Below are positions 23,501 to 34,749 of a stretch of DNA of 64,000 nucleotides, in pieces. The stretch's first letter is position 1; the number at the start of each line of letters is the position of its first letter. The stretch covers positions 13,994,622-14,058,621 of the forward strand of contig OZ038496.1 in the NCBI GenBank assembly GCA_964036315.1, written 5' to 3'. The stretch comes from Acanthosepion esculentum (taxonomy: Eukaryota > Mollusca > Cephalopoda > Sepiida > Sepiidae). A model generated the notes under the pieces. That model was not told the origin of the DNA and ran no database searches. It saw only the letters and a program-made list of their open reading frames with translations. The position numbers and the translations under genes are program-made.

Positions 23501-24457
23501 CTAGCATCATTTCAAATTTATTCATCCTTGTTTGTGTTTCCAGTGTCTTGGTTGAATTCTTCCCATACGTGTGGTGTTCCCGTATGGAAGTCTTACCTCA
23601 TTATGATGCAGTATTTGATTATGGTACTTCTGAGTTTCCCATCCCTCTTCCTTAGCAGATACCCAACCAATACAAAAATCCCTTTATATCCATAACCTTA
23701 ATCTACTCTTTATTTTATTCTATTGCACTGTATAGGGATGTAATCTTATAAATAAAGCAGAGAAAGCCACTTTCATTCTTAATGTTTTGATAATGATGTG
23801 AATGGAAAAATATTAGTAAAATAAACCAAAATTTCTTTCTTATAAGACTGATTACTGAAAACACAATTTTCAAAACTACCTTTGTTGATTTCCTAATGGT
23901 GTGAAGGGAATGATTGCAAAAGTTTTCCCCCCTCAGAAGGACACAGAATGCATGCTGGGATATTTTTCTTAGCCAATAAAATGAAATAGCTTGTGTTTTG
24001 ACATGACTCTGACCAGACCTGCCTTAACTACTAGACAGACATACTGTGTTCGCTTGGTCAACCTAGTTTGTGAATTCTTTCGCTTTCTTATCAATTTTGA
24101 TTTCCTTTAACAATATTGTTTGCTTGTTTGCATGATTGTTGCTGTTTCATATTTTTGACTTTTTTCTTTTCATTGCAAACTTTATTAATTCTGATTGTGT
24201 TATTTATCTTGCATTTTAACAATGGCTTCTAAATTATCAACATTTATCCTTTACAATATTATAGTGAAGACTTTTTCTAACATGTTATGATTGACAGTTC
24301 TATTAATTTGTCATGTAATCTGTTTTTACCTCTCCTACTTCTGAAGTAACATACATATTCTTATCATACAATAATTTATCCAAATTTCTTTGGTATTCTC
24401 AGCTATTATAAAAAAGAAAAACTACTTAGTAGCAGCATTATTTTATTTAGATCAGGC

Positions 24458-24770
24458 ATTGTCAGCCATTATTTTAATTTTGGTATTTATTTTTATCTTC
24501 ATTTTTTATGAAATAAAATATTGTCCATCATCAGTAATTTTTGACTATTATTTACTTTCATTTTCATTTTGTTTTAGATTAAACATTCTCAACCATTATT
24601 AATTTTTGTCTGGTTCATTTTCATTTAGATGAAGTATTATCAAACATTATTATTCATTTTAGTCTAGTGTTTACTTTAATTATTTTTATTACATGAAGCA
24701 TTGTCAAATATTATTATTAGTTTTTGATTAGTATTTACTTTCATCTTCATCTTTTATGAATTGAAGTATT
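24458..24770. repeat. Degenerate AT-rich tandem repeat, period about 51-65 bp, 5 copies
   Basis: Recurring start points attgtcagcc, attgtccatc, attctcaacc, attatcaaac and attgtcaaat at 24458, 24520, 24585, 24636 and 24700. Each is followed by ttattatt, tttactttcatttt and tagat/gaagt blocks. The copies are well diverged. Confidence 0.65.
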
Positions 24771-24867
24771 TACTTAGACATTCATCTTTTAATTGCTTTT
24801 TTTGTCACAACTTTACCAAGGTTATCAATGTACAGAAGTAAGTGCACTGTGCACAATCAGAAATAAG

Positions 24868-24960
24868 CTCTTGGTGAGATTTGAACTCCTATCCCTTTTG
24901 CCACAGGAAGACCTGGTAAATGCCTAACTGTTTTAACTGCAGGGGTAAAAGAACTTACTG
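24868..24960 (-). mobile_element. tRNA-like SINE head, minus strand
   Basis: Minus-strand sequence has an A-box-like cagttaggcatttacc and a B-box-like ggagttcaaatctc about 35 bases downstream. No intact cloverleaf or anticodon stem could be built by eye, so this is a tRNA-derived repeat and not a tRNA gene. Confidence 0.4.
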
Positions 24961-25169
24961 GCTTGCAGAAGACCAAATCTAATCTATAACTCATGACTCG
25001 ATTCCATATTCTTTATTAGTGTCACATTTGTTTTTACATAAATAGTATTAACAACAGCAATGTTGTCGTGACACTAAGAGCAGAAACAGGAAGTTATCTC
25101 TTTCAGAGCTTAAAATGCAATGACATATTTTGGGCTTTGTGCAATAGGCTCCACGCATAACTTTAAGTT

Positions 25170-25880
25170 GATTAAATACAATCCTAAATAAATATATGTT
25201 GACCAATGAGAAATGAGTGTGCGTGAAATAATCAGCAACTTAATTGGAGCCTCTTTCAACTTCGCTAATCGTATAAATAGACCCCCATCTAAAAGAAAGA
25301 GAGATAGCGTGTTTTGGGGTTCATCCCCTCCATTAAATTTTTATGTCATGGAGTGTTTTTCTATGTTCCCTGAGAGTATGCGGTATTGTGGTATATGCAG
25401 GATTGATTGATGATGGATGAGTTCTTGCGGTGAATGTGCAAATTGTAACGAGTGAATGGGTTGTGAATCAGATTAGCTAGGTATAAGAGATTGAATGATG
25501 ACCAGCCATTTTCAGCCTTGTGTCAAAATTGTATTTTATACAATAAATCTTGAGATTCCAACAAGAGGCACACAGAGAAGACACAGAGAGACGAACACTT
25601 ACAACTGTGAGCGGATACATCAAAGGCATCTCGGCTTCAACAACCATTACCAAAAATTACAATCCTAAATAAATATATGTTGATCAATGAGAAATGAACA
25701 TGCCTAAAATAATCAACAACTTAATCGCAGCCTCTTTCAATTTTGCTAATAATATAAATAGACCCATGTCTGAAACAACAAAAGATTCAAACAAAAGATT
25801 CCAACAGAGAAGTCACAGAGAGACAAACACAACCGTGAGCAGATACATCAAAGAGATCTTGGCTTCAACAACCACGACAA
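25170..25880 (+). repeat. LTR-like duplicated segment with TATA box
   Basis: The block caatcctaaataaatatatg ... tataaatagaccc occurs at 25178-25290 and again at 25660-25775. A second block (gattccaaca, cacagagagac, acatcaaag, cttcaacaac) occurs at 25552-25645 and 25795-25880. Copy 1 also contains aataaatcttgag near 25541. A TATA element, a poly-A signal and a downstream repeat recall a retroelement LTR, with copy 2 internally deleted. No TG/CA ends or coding region were found. Confidence 0.45.
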
Positions 25881-26413
25881 CTCCTCACACTTCTCTTGTC
25901 ATTTTCATCCCTTTTACTTCTCTCATACATTCATTCTTCCTTTTCCTCATTCACAGGATACGTTACCAAATGAAATTTTTATTTAATTTTACTTAAATTA
26001 TAAATAACAACCTTGTGCCATCTATAAACTTTACTGTTTTTGTAAAATATAAAACCACTATTTAATGTTTATATAAATTATTATTGTTATACTCCAGACT
26101 TGATCGTTTTTTAAATTGATTTATCATGTTTTACTTATTCCTTCATAAATCCCTTATGTTGGGTTAATCCTGACAAGGCCCAAATCTAACATCAAATAAG
26201 CCACTTATCACTTATTTTAACTTTATTAGACAATTCCAACTCCCAACAATTTATTTGAAATATATAATCCGATACCATAAAATTTTTATTTACTCCTTTT
26301 TCCTTTCCTGAATACAGGGTTTTGATAATAAAAATGAGATTAACGATCGCAAAACAATAGAAGCTGTTATATCTGCTGTTTTTCTTGTCTGTAAGAACAT
26401 GATTCTAACTGCT

Positions 26414-26467
26414 CAGAGACGGGTGCAACAACATATTCAACCGAATATATTGTTGCACCCGTCTCTG
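26414..26467. repeat. Near-perfect 25-bp palindromic hairpin
   Basis: Left arm begins cagagacgggtgcaac and the right arm ends gttgcacccgtctctg. The 25-base arms differ at one position around the loop aacc. It is GC-richer than its surroundings and lies about 520 bases downstream of CASD1 exon 26986-27110 in the sense of transcription. It could be a small fold-back element or an RNA hairpin. Confidence 0.85.
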
Positions 26468-26879
26468 GTTGTGCCAATTAACAAAGAACTGTTTACTTGA
26501 ATACTACAGTTCATTATGTATCACTCAACAAATGACATATATCACCTTCTCTCACAATTGATCATAATTAGTTTTGACCTTTACTTTACTTCAAAACGAG
26601 GTTCTTCACATAAAAAGGTGACTTAAAACTTTAGGTATATATCTACTACTCAAGTGTACACCTGTATTTATAAAGGTTGGCTTTCCACCAAATAAGAAAT
26701 AGCAGAAGGTGACATCAGAGTCGTAGGGAGAGAGAAAAGCACACTGAGCAAAAAGTATTATCTAGCAAGTCACAAAGTTTTTAAGGTCTTTTTGATTTGA
26801 TTACAAGAAGAAAGCAAGGAGAGCCATAACCATTCAGAGTCCTTCAGCAAACAAATCTTAATAAACTTAAAGTAACAAT

Positions 26880-26942
26880 GATATATACCAAAAATTATTA
26901 TATATATTATATATTATATATATTATATATGTTTTTTGGTTT
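26880..26942. repeat. AT-rich hairpin / microsatellite
   Basis: accaaaaa and ttttttggt flank alternating tatatat blocks, so the stretch can fold on itself. Low complexity. Confidence 0.5.
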
Positions 26943-26985
26943 CTTGACTGTACCTATAGTAAATTGACTTGAAATAATTACTTAC

Positions 26986-27110
26986 AAGACAAGAAATGTT
27001 GCTGCTGTGATTAGTTGTAAAGTAGATACAGGATCAGGACTTCGACAACAAGTTCCATCATTGTAATTCATATGATCATTGCAATACATGTTGAACAAAA
27101 TCTGTGCATC
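26986..27110 (-). CDS. CASD1: CASD1 exon, end of luminal domain into membrane span
   Basis: 125 bases, phase 0 to phase 2. The reading includes ILFNMYCNDHMNYNDGTCCR and then DPVSTLQLITAATFLV. Human CASD1 has ILMNVYCNKILKPVDGSCCQ followed by the second membrane span. The paired cysteines (CC) are conserved. The hydrophobic run continues into the next exon. Confidence 0.95.
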
Positions 27111-27809
27111 CTGAAAAGAGAACAATAAATAAATTATATTACAAAAACATCAAGTGAACTAGAAAAGGTTTTTTTTTTCGGGGGGGGGGGGGGTATTAAT
27201 GCTCTTAAATAGAAAACAACCAATCAGTAGGAGATGTTCAATATTGCAATTAGGAATTTGTTTATAGAAAAAAAAAATGTTTTTTTTTGTTTTTAACCTT
27301 TAACACTCTGCATTATTCACTACATTCCTTTCCAGTGTATTATTTTTAAGGCTCCTCTACTGCACTACTGAATTTCAGTCATGGTTATTTACTGTTGCCA
27401 TAGCAGGATATGACAACACAACTGGAAATTTCAAATGTACTATCATTCATTTGAATCACTTGCAGTGGCAGGATAAAATTTTTGCTTTGCAAACACCACC
27501 ACCAGAATGTTAAAAGTTAATAATAATTTGAATAATTATCTATTTTTATTTTAATTTCTGAAAAAAAAAGCATAGTAACAATTATATAGTGATTTTTTTC
27601 AGACCAGTTTGTAGATAAATAGGAGTTTGCTTAGTAGCAGATATAATCAGGTGTTTTCCCAATCTGTAGTGTTCAAACACATAAAACCAAGATCTAAAAA
27701 TGTTGATTTTTAAGGTAAGCAGGCCTTTCCCCTCTGGAAGATTGGTGTGACACAATTTTCTTATTGTCTGACTTGGCCTCATTCCAGACTAAGACAAAGT
27801 ATTGTTGAA

Positions 27810-28075
27810 TTTTTTTTTTTTTTTTTTTTTTACAGCTTATCAACCTTTTCTTGGTTATTTAAAACTGAAAAACAATTTTTTTTTTCTGCAAGTGAATATT
27901 GCATTAACAATATTTTGGAGATAATGATTTTTTCCAGATACTAGTTTTATTACTTAATCCATAGCTGGGAGAGGAGATGGATTCATGCCTTTCCCAAAGA
28001 TATTTGAGCATAAGTAAATGCAACAAACTTAGTGCTCCAATTTCTCATTCTGAGCTGCCAGTAAGTAAATATAGT
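27810..28075 (-). mobile_element. SINE B copy, minus strand, degraded
   Basis: On the minus strand: ggcagctcagaatgagaaat, core tctttgggaaaggcatgaat, then ctcccagctatgg, and a tail with ggttgataagctg and poly-A (the T run at 27811-27831). The head is partly missing. Confidence 0.55.
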
Positions 28076-28649
28076 CAGTAATAAAAATGTATCTGATAGT
28101 TTGATGACTAAGTACATTTTTACCTCAAATTTCCAACTTCCTCATGACTATATACAAAGCTATAAATATGTCATTAGTTAATACTAAATAATTGGATTAA
28201 TAAAACCAGACATTGGGTAATCTACTGTTTAAGACTTGCAGTTTCTGATTTGGAAAGAAATAAACGTTGGTCAGATAAACTAAGGACAGAATACTGGCTG
28301 TCAAGGATCAGATTAAACCCTTACATTAAATTCTTGGTTTTAGACTTTTGTGAAAAATGTTGATCAACTGTTGATCATCAAGTGTACACTTGGCTATTTT
28401 ACAAGAAACAAAACTTTCAATTAGAAAAAGAAAATTCATATTGTGGTATATTAGAAGCAATTTAAATTGAGAAAGTATAGATGGTGTGAAGAGAGAGAGA
28501 AGGAAAATGGTCAAGCCAGAAACAATCCCAAAACAGAAATTCAGTGTGAAAAATTAAGCACAAAAACCTGAAAATTTGAATACAGATCCCATATTTTTCA
28601 GTTTCTATGATATGGCTCTTAATTTTTCCAGTTAAATATGGAGGATAAA

Positions 28650-29005
28650 AGTTTGGTTTGGTTTGTTTCATGGCATATCAACCTCAATGGGTTATTTAAT
28701 GCTGACAAGATTTTTATTGTTGGTAATATTTTTTTTTTCAAAAATGTATTGCTGGTAATAATTTTTCCCAAAAATTATCGTTGGTATTAAAATCTATTTT
28801 ATACTTTCATAGTGTTTTGCCCCTTTTTGATGGGGTTAAGTATTTGCCTGTAGCTGGGACCCTGATAGGTGCTACCACTCCAGGTCAGGGTGGACCTGGG
28901 AACACCAGCAATAAAGAAGTCATTGCACACTCCCCAAAAACTCCTGATCAGAGGCCTTGCTGTCGGATGTAGTTTATCGTCATACCCAGGATGGGAGGAC
29001 AAAAG
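28650..29005 (+). repeat. SINE B tail fragment followed by SINE D fragment
   Basis: Bases 28660-28700 hold tggcatatcaacctcaatgg and gttatttaatgctgac, which is the tail of SINE B. Bases 28840-29000 hold ctgtagctgggaccctgat, ggtgctaccactccaggtc and gatcagaggccttgctg. The latter blocks recur at 52480, 54820-54940 and 55250. The 62-67 codon ORFs here are readings of this repeat. Confidence 0.55.
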
Positions 29006-29382
29006 TATCCAATATACTTTTACATTAATTAGATGTAGGCTAATGTAATATTCTGCCTCAAAGGGTAAATTTTCAAAATTTATTTGAAGATAGCATTGTA
29101 TTTTTTATATTGCGAATATGCTACCTGAAATATCCTATCAAAATTACATCAGATGTATACAAATTCAAAAGGTCAACAATCAAAATATTTATACCCAAAT
29201 CATGTGGGAACATTGTATGCTTTTACAAGTCAGTGAAGATATGAAAGGCTTCTGATGAAGATCTAATGCTGATAAATATAAAGGAAGAGTATTATTTCTG
29301 TGAAAAGAGATTATGACATAAATACTTTATGAATGTCTTTGAGATCTGTCTTCTACTGAGGATATAAATAGTAAAGGCTCAC

Positions 29383-29488
29383 CAATTCCAGAGCTGATCG
29401 AGGAATGTGCAGTCCATCCAGAGATTCCTTTTTTAGCCCCTGCCCAACCAGCCGAGAGGAGCTCCAGATGTTAGCTGCACTGTTGTCC
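29383..29488 (-). CDS. CASD1: CASD1 exon with catalytic Asp-x-x-His motif
   Basis: 106 bases, one base plus 35 codons, ending in phase 0 at a GTGAGC donor. It contains SRLVGQGLKKESLDGLHIPR. The D and H of LDGLHIP occupy the positions of human Asp270 and His273, which complete the catalytic triad with the GDS serine. Both motifs being intact argues that this is a working gene, not a pseudogene. Confidence 0.96.
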
Positions 29489-30455
29489 CTGGCCACAAAA
29501 AAGAAAAAAGAAAAATGTTAAAGAAAGAAATAAAACAAGTCAAAAATAAAAATTGCATATTGAAAGAAAAAACAATTCAAACCCTAATTGCCAGTTAATT
29601 CAACCTATCTAAATTGGTAAATAATAAGGATTTCCTTATAGTTGGTTCACATATTTTAATAATTTAGTAAATGTTTATAAATTTATGAATAAAAAATTGT
29701 TTTCAGATTTATTTTTTTATGAATTGGTAAATGATAAATATTGCATTGCATTAGTTTTAATTGTATTAGTTTTTAGAATGTTGTAAATATCTTCTTGTAA
29801 ATAAACAATCTAATACATACATTATGTTTAATATTTTTGCTGTAAATTCTCAAAAAAAAAAAAAAAAATGTATTAATTCACTTTCATTATATGTTTAAAT
29901 TTTATTACAATCCTTTTTAAGACAATAAACATTGCCGAGGCATGAATGTAGTTGAAATAATAGCAGTGTCATGGGAAAAACTGTCCTTTTGACACCATTT
30001 TTTGTGCAGGCACAAAGGTCCATGTTTGCTCTCTTTTCTATCAATCATCTGGTAATGAAACAGAGAAAAAGAAAAGGGGGATTTATGCCATTCTCATCGG
30101 CTTTATGATGTTGATGTAATTGTCCACATTGATGGGGTTCTTCAAACCTACAAAAGTTTGCCCTCAAACAAAGTTTGACACACACCACTTGCAGGGCCTC
30201 TCATTATTTCTACACACACAGCAAGGCCTGCCTACATTTACTGTTAGATTCTTATAATTGTTCTACATATCAAAAACTTGCTAATTAGTTGGTACAACCA
30301 CCTGTTCTAATTGGTCAGGGTTTTTGCAAATAGCCAGTTCATCAAGAGAACACACCCTATCTAGGGGTAAGCACTAACCGTGCCCAGGGGAAAAAGATTC
30401 ACTTTAAACAAACCCTATTTGGAGTCTTGCCTTGTTAACTCATTAATACACATTA
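29489..30455. other. Intron without recognisable gene; possible old repeats
   Basis: AT-rich up to 29950 with a poly-A run at 29854-29869. Bases 30121-30400 are less AT-rich (accacttgcagggcctctc and similar) and may be an old retroelement, but I found no match inside the window. Confidence 0.4.
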
Positions 30456-30459
30456 ATAT

Positions 30460-30545
30460 GAATTAAACAGAGTTTGAACCAGAAACTTTGTTTACACTTT
30501 GTTTTCCAAGCAACTAATCATTAAGCCACTTCACATTTCCAACTG
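30460..30545 (-). mobile_element. tRNA-like SINE head, minus strand
   Basis: Minus-strand A-box-like gtggcttaatgattagttg and B-box-like ggttcaaactc about 40 bases apart. It differs from SINE A and B heads, so it is a further tRNA-derived family. Confidence 0.45.
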
Positions 30546-30589
30546 ATTAAATAATTTTTTTCTCTCTTGCTAGTGGTACCATCTAACTT

Positions 30590-31115
30590 AGTGCTACCTG
30601 TGATATTATTTGGAGAGAAGATGGGTGTTGCCAAATAATTTCCTATTGCCTAATAGGTGTTATAAAGGACCCTGATGAAATTTGAAGATAGAAAAATTTT
30701 TTTCATTGGCACAGAATAGACTGAATGATACTTTTTTTTTTTATCAGTTTCATCCCATACAAGGTAGTAAAAGCCACTAAGACAGAAGGGGTTGCTGGGT
30801 GTGGAAGAATTAGGAACAGAAACATTAATAATGAGCAGGAAAAGAAAATAGTAATCAAGAGGACAGTAGATAGTGATTGACATTGCATTTAAATTTTGTA
30901 TTACATTACAATTTGAGTACTGTGCTTAAATTTTAAAAAATCTAGGTACCAAAGCAGAGAACTCACCTGAACAATTACCATGAAAATATTTATAGAAAAA
31001 ACACAGTTAGTCAACCTTATGGTGGTGGGAAAGTGACTGAAGCCAAGCTAGTAGATCAGGACCGATAATATTGCTAAATTCTTTTTTTGGATTTTATCAA
31101 GGAGCTCAAGGTAAA
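30590..31115 (-). pseudogene. LINE (CR1/jockey-like) C-terminal relic
   Basis: Contains gccactaagacagaagggg, gattgacattgcatttaaat, aattaccatgaaaatattt and ggattttatcaaggagctc. These are the same landmarks, in the same order, as in the better copy at 47070-47550. Frames are broken. It ends a few bases from the donor of CASD1 exon 31127-31217. Confidence 0.6.
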
Positions 31116-31126
31116 CAAATACTTAC

Positions 31127-31217
31127 AAGATTTGAATGGCCACTTTGTTATAGTCATCAATCTGTTGGTTAGTGATCATGGAACGGTTGATTGATAATTT
31201 TTCCTCATTTACTGGAT
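31127..31217 (-). CDS. CASD1: CASD1 exon, luminal domain
   Basis: 91 bases, entered after one base of a split Asp codon and leaving two bases of a Leu codon. The reading is DPVNEEKLSINRSMITNQQI followed by DDYNKVAIQI. It matches human DPVYEDLLSENRKMITNEKIDAYNEAA. The acceptor is tctgcag and the donor gtaagt. A LINE relic ends only about ten bases beyond the donor. Confidence 0.95.
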
Positions 31218-31394
31218 CTGCAGACAAAAGAGAATTTCAACTTGTGTTAAAGTTGTTCTTATAATAAAAATCTTAAATCATACACTGTGAATAAACATAT
31301 CTAATTGAAAGATTGTGGATTTGGCAGCCGTTTTAGCTGCAGGTATTAAGAAAAATTGAGAATGGAACCGAGTTCCAAATTTTCAGCAATTGTG

Positions 31395-31570
31395 CTCCCT
31401 GATCTACATCAGGGTGTGTGACAATCCGGGTAACTTACAGGGGATTCAGTTCAGTTCCGAATTCCCTGTAGGTTATCTGGATCAACATACACCTGATGTA
31501 GGAAGTAGGCTCAATGGATGAAACGTTATGATAACAACAAAGACGAGGACAATAGTCCACATGTAAATAG
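31395..31570 (+). mobile_element. SINE A-related copy with internal inverted arms
   Basis: Left arm ctacatcagggtgtgtgac and ggtaacttacaggggattc. Right arm gaattccctgtaggttatct then acacctgatgtag. About 44 bases on each side with several mismatches and an 11-base loop. It then continues gatgaaacgttatgataac and gaggacaatagtcca, the normal SINE A order. Confidence 0.65.
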
Positions 31571-31785
31571 TATAAATAATCAGATGTATACAGGATAAAC
31601 TTTATTATTCAATGCAAAATGATATGAAGCAGATTTGAGCAGAACTTTATATACTGCCGAATCTACATTCAAATTCTATCTTCACCCTGAAAAGAACTTA
31701 TTCAACTCTCAAAATAATATTTTTTTTAGATTTGACCAATAGAGGAATCACTACATTTTTTTTTCTAACTTTAAAAACTTACAAC

Positions 31786-31858
31786 CAGTGTCCCATAATT
31801 GTTGTTACATTTGTATACACATTTCACATTCTAAATGTAACAATTATTATGGGACAGA
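31786..31858. mobile_element. Short palindromic MITE
   Basis: cagtgtcccataattgttg and ttacattt on the left face aaatgtaacaattatt and atgggacag on the right, about 27-base inverted arms separated by about 18 bases. The CAGTGTCCC end is of Tc1 or related type. No clear TA duplication. Confidence 0.6.
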
Positions 31859-32009
31859 GGTAGGAAAAATATAACATGACAATATATTTTTAAATTTAGT
31901 CTCTGTTTTCAGAATTTGTTGTTTTTGTTTGTTTTTTTTCAGAAAAATATTTAAAATTTTTCTTAAATATTTAAAAAGAAAACTATTTACACGGGTCAGA
32001 CCATTTTCA

Positions 32010-32725
32010 CAATCTTTATTGTTATATTCTCAACATTTCAGCCATTGTATGCTCCGGCCTTCTTCAGGTTACATTCAATGGAATTTCGAACCAATCTCTT
32101 TATTTCGTCCCCAAGGACACATAGCCAAGTTGGTTGAAGTAATCCAGTGACTTGACCCAAAGAGTTGTGAGTTCAATACCTGGCCACAGCAGAGTTGAAC
32201 AAAAACTTGGAGAGTTATGTTACTAAAGAGAAATAAGTGAAACTGAGATATCCAGAAAAGGCATGGCATGTGGAACTAGAAGAATCTACCCAGGAGGATG
32301 AAATAAAGAGTTCAGTTCAAAATTCCAATGTATATCACCTGAAGAAGGCTGGAATGTTGAACTGAACCCTTTATTTCGCTCGCTGGGGGAGACTGTTCTA
32401 GTTCCATGTGCCATGTCTAATGGATGTCAGTTATCTCCTGTTAATTCCCCTTGCCAAGTTCTCCACTGCCTTAACCAGGTATTGAACTCACACTCTTTGG
32501 GTCTTGTCACTGGATCAATGTGTCCTCAAGGATTAGACATGGCACTAAAACAGTCTACCCCAGCGAGCGAAATAAAGGGTTCAGTTCAACATTCCAACCA
32601 CTTGAAGAAGGCCGGAGCGTACAACAGCCGAAACGTTGTGATAAATATGGCAACAAAGATGAGGACAATAGTTCAAATAATGTAAATAGTGTACATAACA
32701 TCTCAGAAATATAGACAGAGATTAA
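32010..32725. mobile_element. Compound SINE A: four alternating-orientation segments
   Basis: In order: body on the minus strand (32013-32110), head to body on plus (32115-32350), body to head on minus (32356-32530), body to tail on plus (32532-32725). Landmarks are ccttcttcaggt versus cctgaagaagg, and ccctttatttcg versus cgaaataaag. It looks like two inverted insertions side by side or nested. The ORFs at 32075-32714 are readings of these repeats. Confidence 0.75.
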
Positions 32726-32851
32726 AAAGAAAAATCTACAATGAAAGTTGTTATTTTATGTAACAGCTCAATTAAAATGAATAAAAATAATTTGCTTGAT
32801 AAATTTTTGCCATTGAAGATTTAATGAATTTATTAATGTGACAATTCTTAC

Positions 32852-32923
32852 CTTGTAGCATCCAAAGTATTGAGGCAGTATTTTTCAGTTTGTTCAAGAA
32901 GGGCACAATCATGGTGAGGTTGA
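32852..32923 (-). CDS. CASD1: CASD1 exon, luminal domain
   Basis: 72 bases, phase 1 to phase 1. After completing a split codon it reads NLTMIVPFLNKLKNTASILW and continues MLQ, matching human NITSIAPLLEKLAKTSDVYWVLQ. The acceptor follows the pyrimidine stretch ctttcctttag and the donor is gtaagaa. The intron to the previous exon is the shortest in the gene (925 bases). Confidence 0.94.
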
Positions 32924-33848
32924 CTAAAGGAAAGAAAAGAGTTTTTTTTTGTTGAATAGTGTTAGCATTGGAATTTTGCAAACACAGATCATTTTTAACT
33001 AGCAGCAATCTTACATAAAATTTTCATAGTCACTTCACTCAACAGAAAGCCATATAAACTTTAATATATGTAAGATAAATTCTTCTCAGTACACAAGTGA
33101 ATTTGTTAACTGTTTTTCTAATTAACATATTCTTTCTGTTTTATTTATTTAAAAAGTTCAGAGCTTTGTTACAGAAATGGATTTTAATCAAGTCTTAAGC
33201 TTACCAAATATCAGTGTGTCAACATTGACCAACTATGACTATGATACAACTCTAGCTTGATGACTAATTTGTTCAAGTATTCTGCTCTTAGAATGTATTT
33301 TATGTTGAGGGGAAAATTACAAAAAGCATTTATAGAATTTGTTTCTCCCCTAACACCACAAATAACAATCATATACTTATATACAATATTCATATGTTAA
33401 TATTCTAAGATGAATGACTTACAGATTTATATGAGTATTTGTCCTTTGACCTATAAAATGTAGCATAAAGATTATTTTTGAAATGTTGGAAACAAAAATT
33501 GTCTAGTCCCATCAGCATATGCCTTTCACCCTCTATCTTTTAGTGCAATGGTGATGCTTGAAAGATGAAACCTCAAATAACAGATATTAGTGAATTATGC
33601 ATGTCTCACCTAATATTTAAATTGTAAAGAACCAAATCTGTTCTGATTAATTTGGAAAGCCATTTTTCAATTGATTTTTTACTAGAATTCAATGATTCCC
33701 TGACTGTAGTTTAAGTCCTCACCACTGTTCCAATAAAACCAGTACATTGGACATGTATTAATATTCCTCTACTATTTTTATTCATTTCATGGAAAAAAGG
33801 AGTCATAATTATTTACAATCAATGAATAAAATAAAAAAGTATGTATAC

Positions 33849-33900
33849 CTTCAAAGTTTTTTAAAGCCTGTTCACTGGCATTGTTAAGTTTTATGCTCCA
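33849..33900 (-). CDS. CASD1: CASD1 exon, short (WSIK block)
   Basis: 52 bases, 17 codons plus one base. The reading is WSIKLNNASEQALKNFE, aligning with human WSIKIHNGSSEALSQYK directly after the preceding strand. The acceptor is ctttag and the donor gtatac on the minus strand. It is short enough to be missed by ORF-based gene finding. Confidence 0.93.
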
Positions 33901-34189
33901 CTAAAGAAAAGAAAGTAAATATCATGAGCAGACATTATTTTGTTATAAAGAAACAAAGTCTTAAAAGTAAATAACCATATAAAATGTGATTAATCAGAGC
34001 AGAAATAATAATTTAAAAAAAAAAATTAATATAGATTAAGCATTCCATATCACAAATATGAATTCTTAAAAGTTAACAGGGGGTCCAGTTTACTATATAA
34101 ATTCATTGTAAATTGATCCTTCTATGTTAGCAAAAAAAAATATGCATATATGTGATTTCCCAAAATACATTTGTTTTTTAAATATTATA
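33901..34189. other. Intron, low complexity
   Basis: AT-rich sequence between CASD1 exon 33849-33900 and the hAT-type elements. Nothing recognisable. Confidence 0.5.
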
Positions 34190-34197
34190 ATCTAGAC

Positions 34198-34741
34198 CAG
34201 GGGTTGGCAACCTTTTGCTAACTATGTGCTGACTTAGGGTTTTAAAATCATTCACTGTGCCAACAGTATACGTATTTTTATACAAGTCAACATCAATACA
34301 CCTGTTGTACAATTCCTTTTAGTTGTTGCTGCTGTTGAAAGTCTTCAAGCAATGTGATTTTTGTTATTTGGTAAAGCGCTTTGTTTGCAATTATGCAGCG
34401 TCAGTCTATAAGGCCTGAGAAAGGAATGTCTTCTTTAAGATCTAAGGCAGGTTTTGGCAACCTTTTGCTGACTATGTGCTGTGTTTAAAATCATTCACTG
34501 TGCCAACAGCATACGTATTTCTATACAAGTCAACATCAATATACTTGTTCTACAATATATTTTATATAGTAATATATAGTATATATACTTTAGTATATAT
34601 TAAAATTGAAACAGCTAAATATCTTCTTTGTGTTGTAGTAGTTATTGGTTTGGACTTTGTGATGTCATTTGCAGCTGCGTGCCATTGAAAATTGCTTGGT
34701 ATGGCACATGTGGTACGCATGCAGTAGCTTGGTGACCCCTG
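34198..34741. mobile_element. Non-autonomous hAT-type element 1
   Basis: Begins caggggttggcaacctttt and ends cttggtgacccctg, imperfect inverted ends typical of hAT elements. The 8-bp direct repeat atctagac lies on both sides (34190-34197 and 34742-34749). Internally the left end recurs at 34449 (ggttttggcaaccttttg then tgactatgtgctg), so the element is a partial tandem duplication or a nested copy. No transposase. Confidence 0.8.
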
Positions 34742-34749
34742 ATCTAGAC

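Noticed and set aside
24868..24960. Possible tRNA gene (also at 30460-30545 and in the SINE A and B heads)
   Set aside because: A and B box-like motifs are present but no complete acceptor, D, anticodon and T stems can be formed. These are SINE heads.
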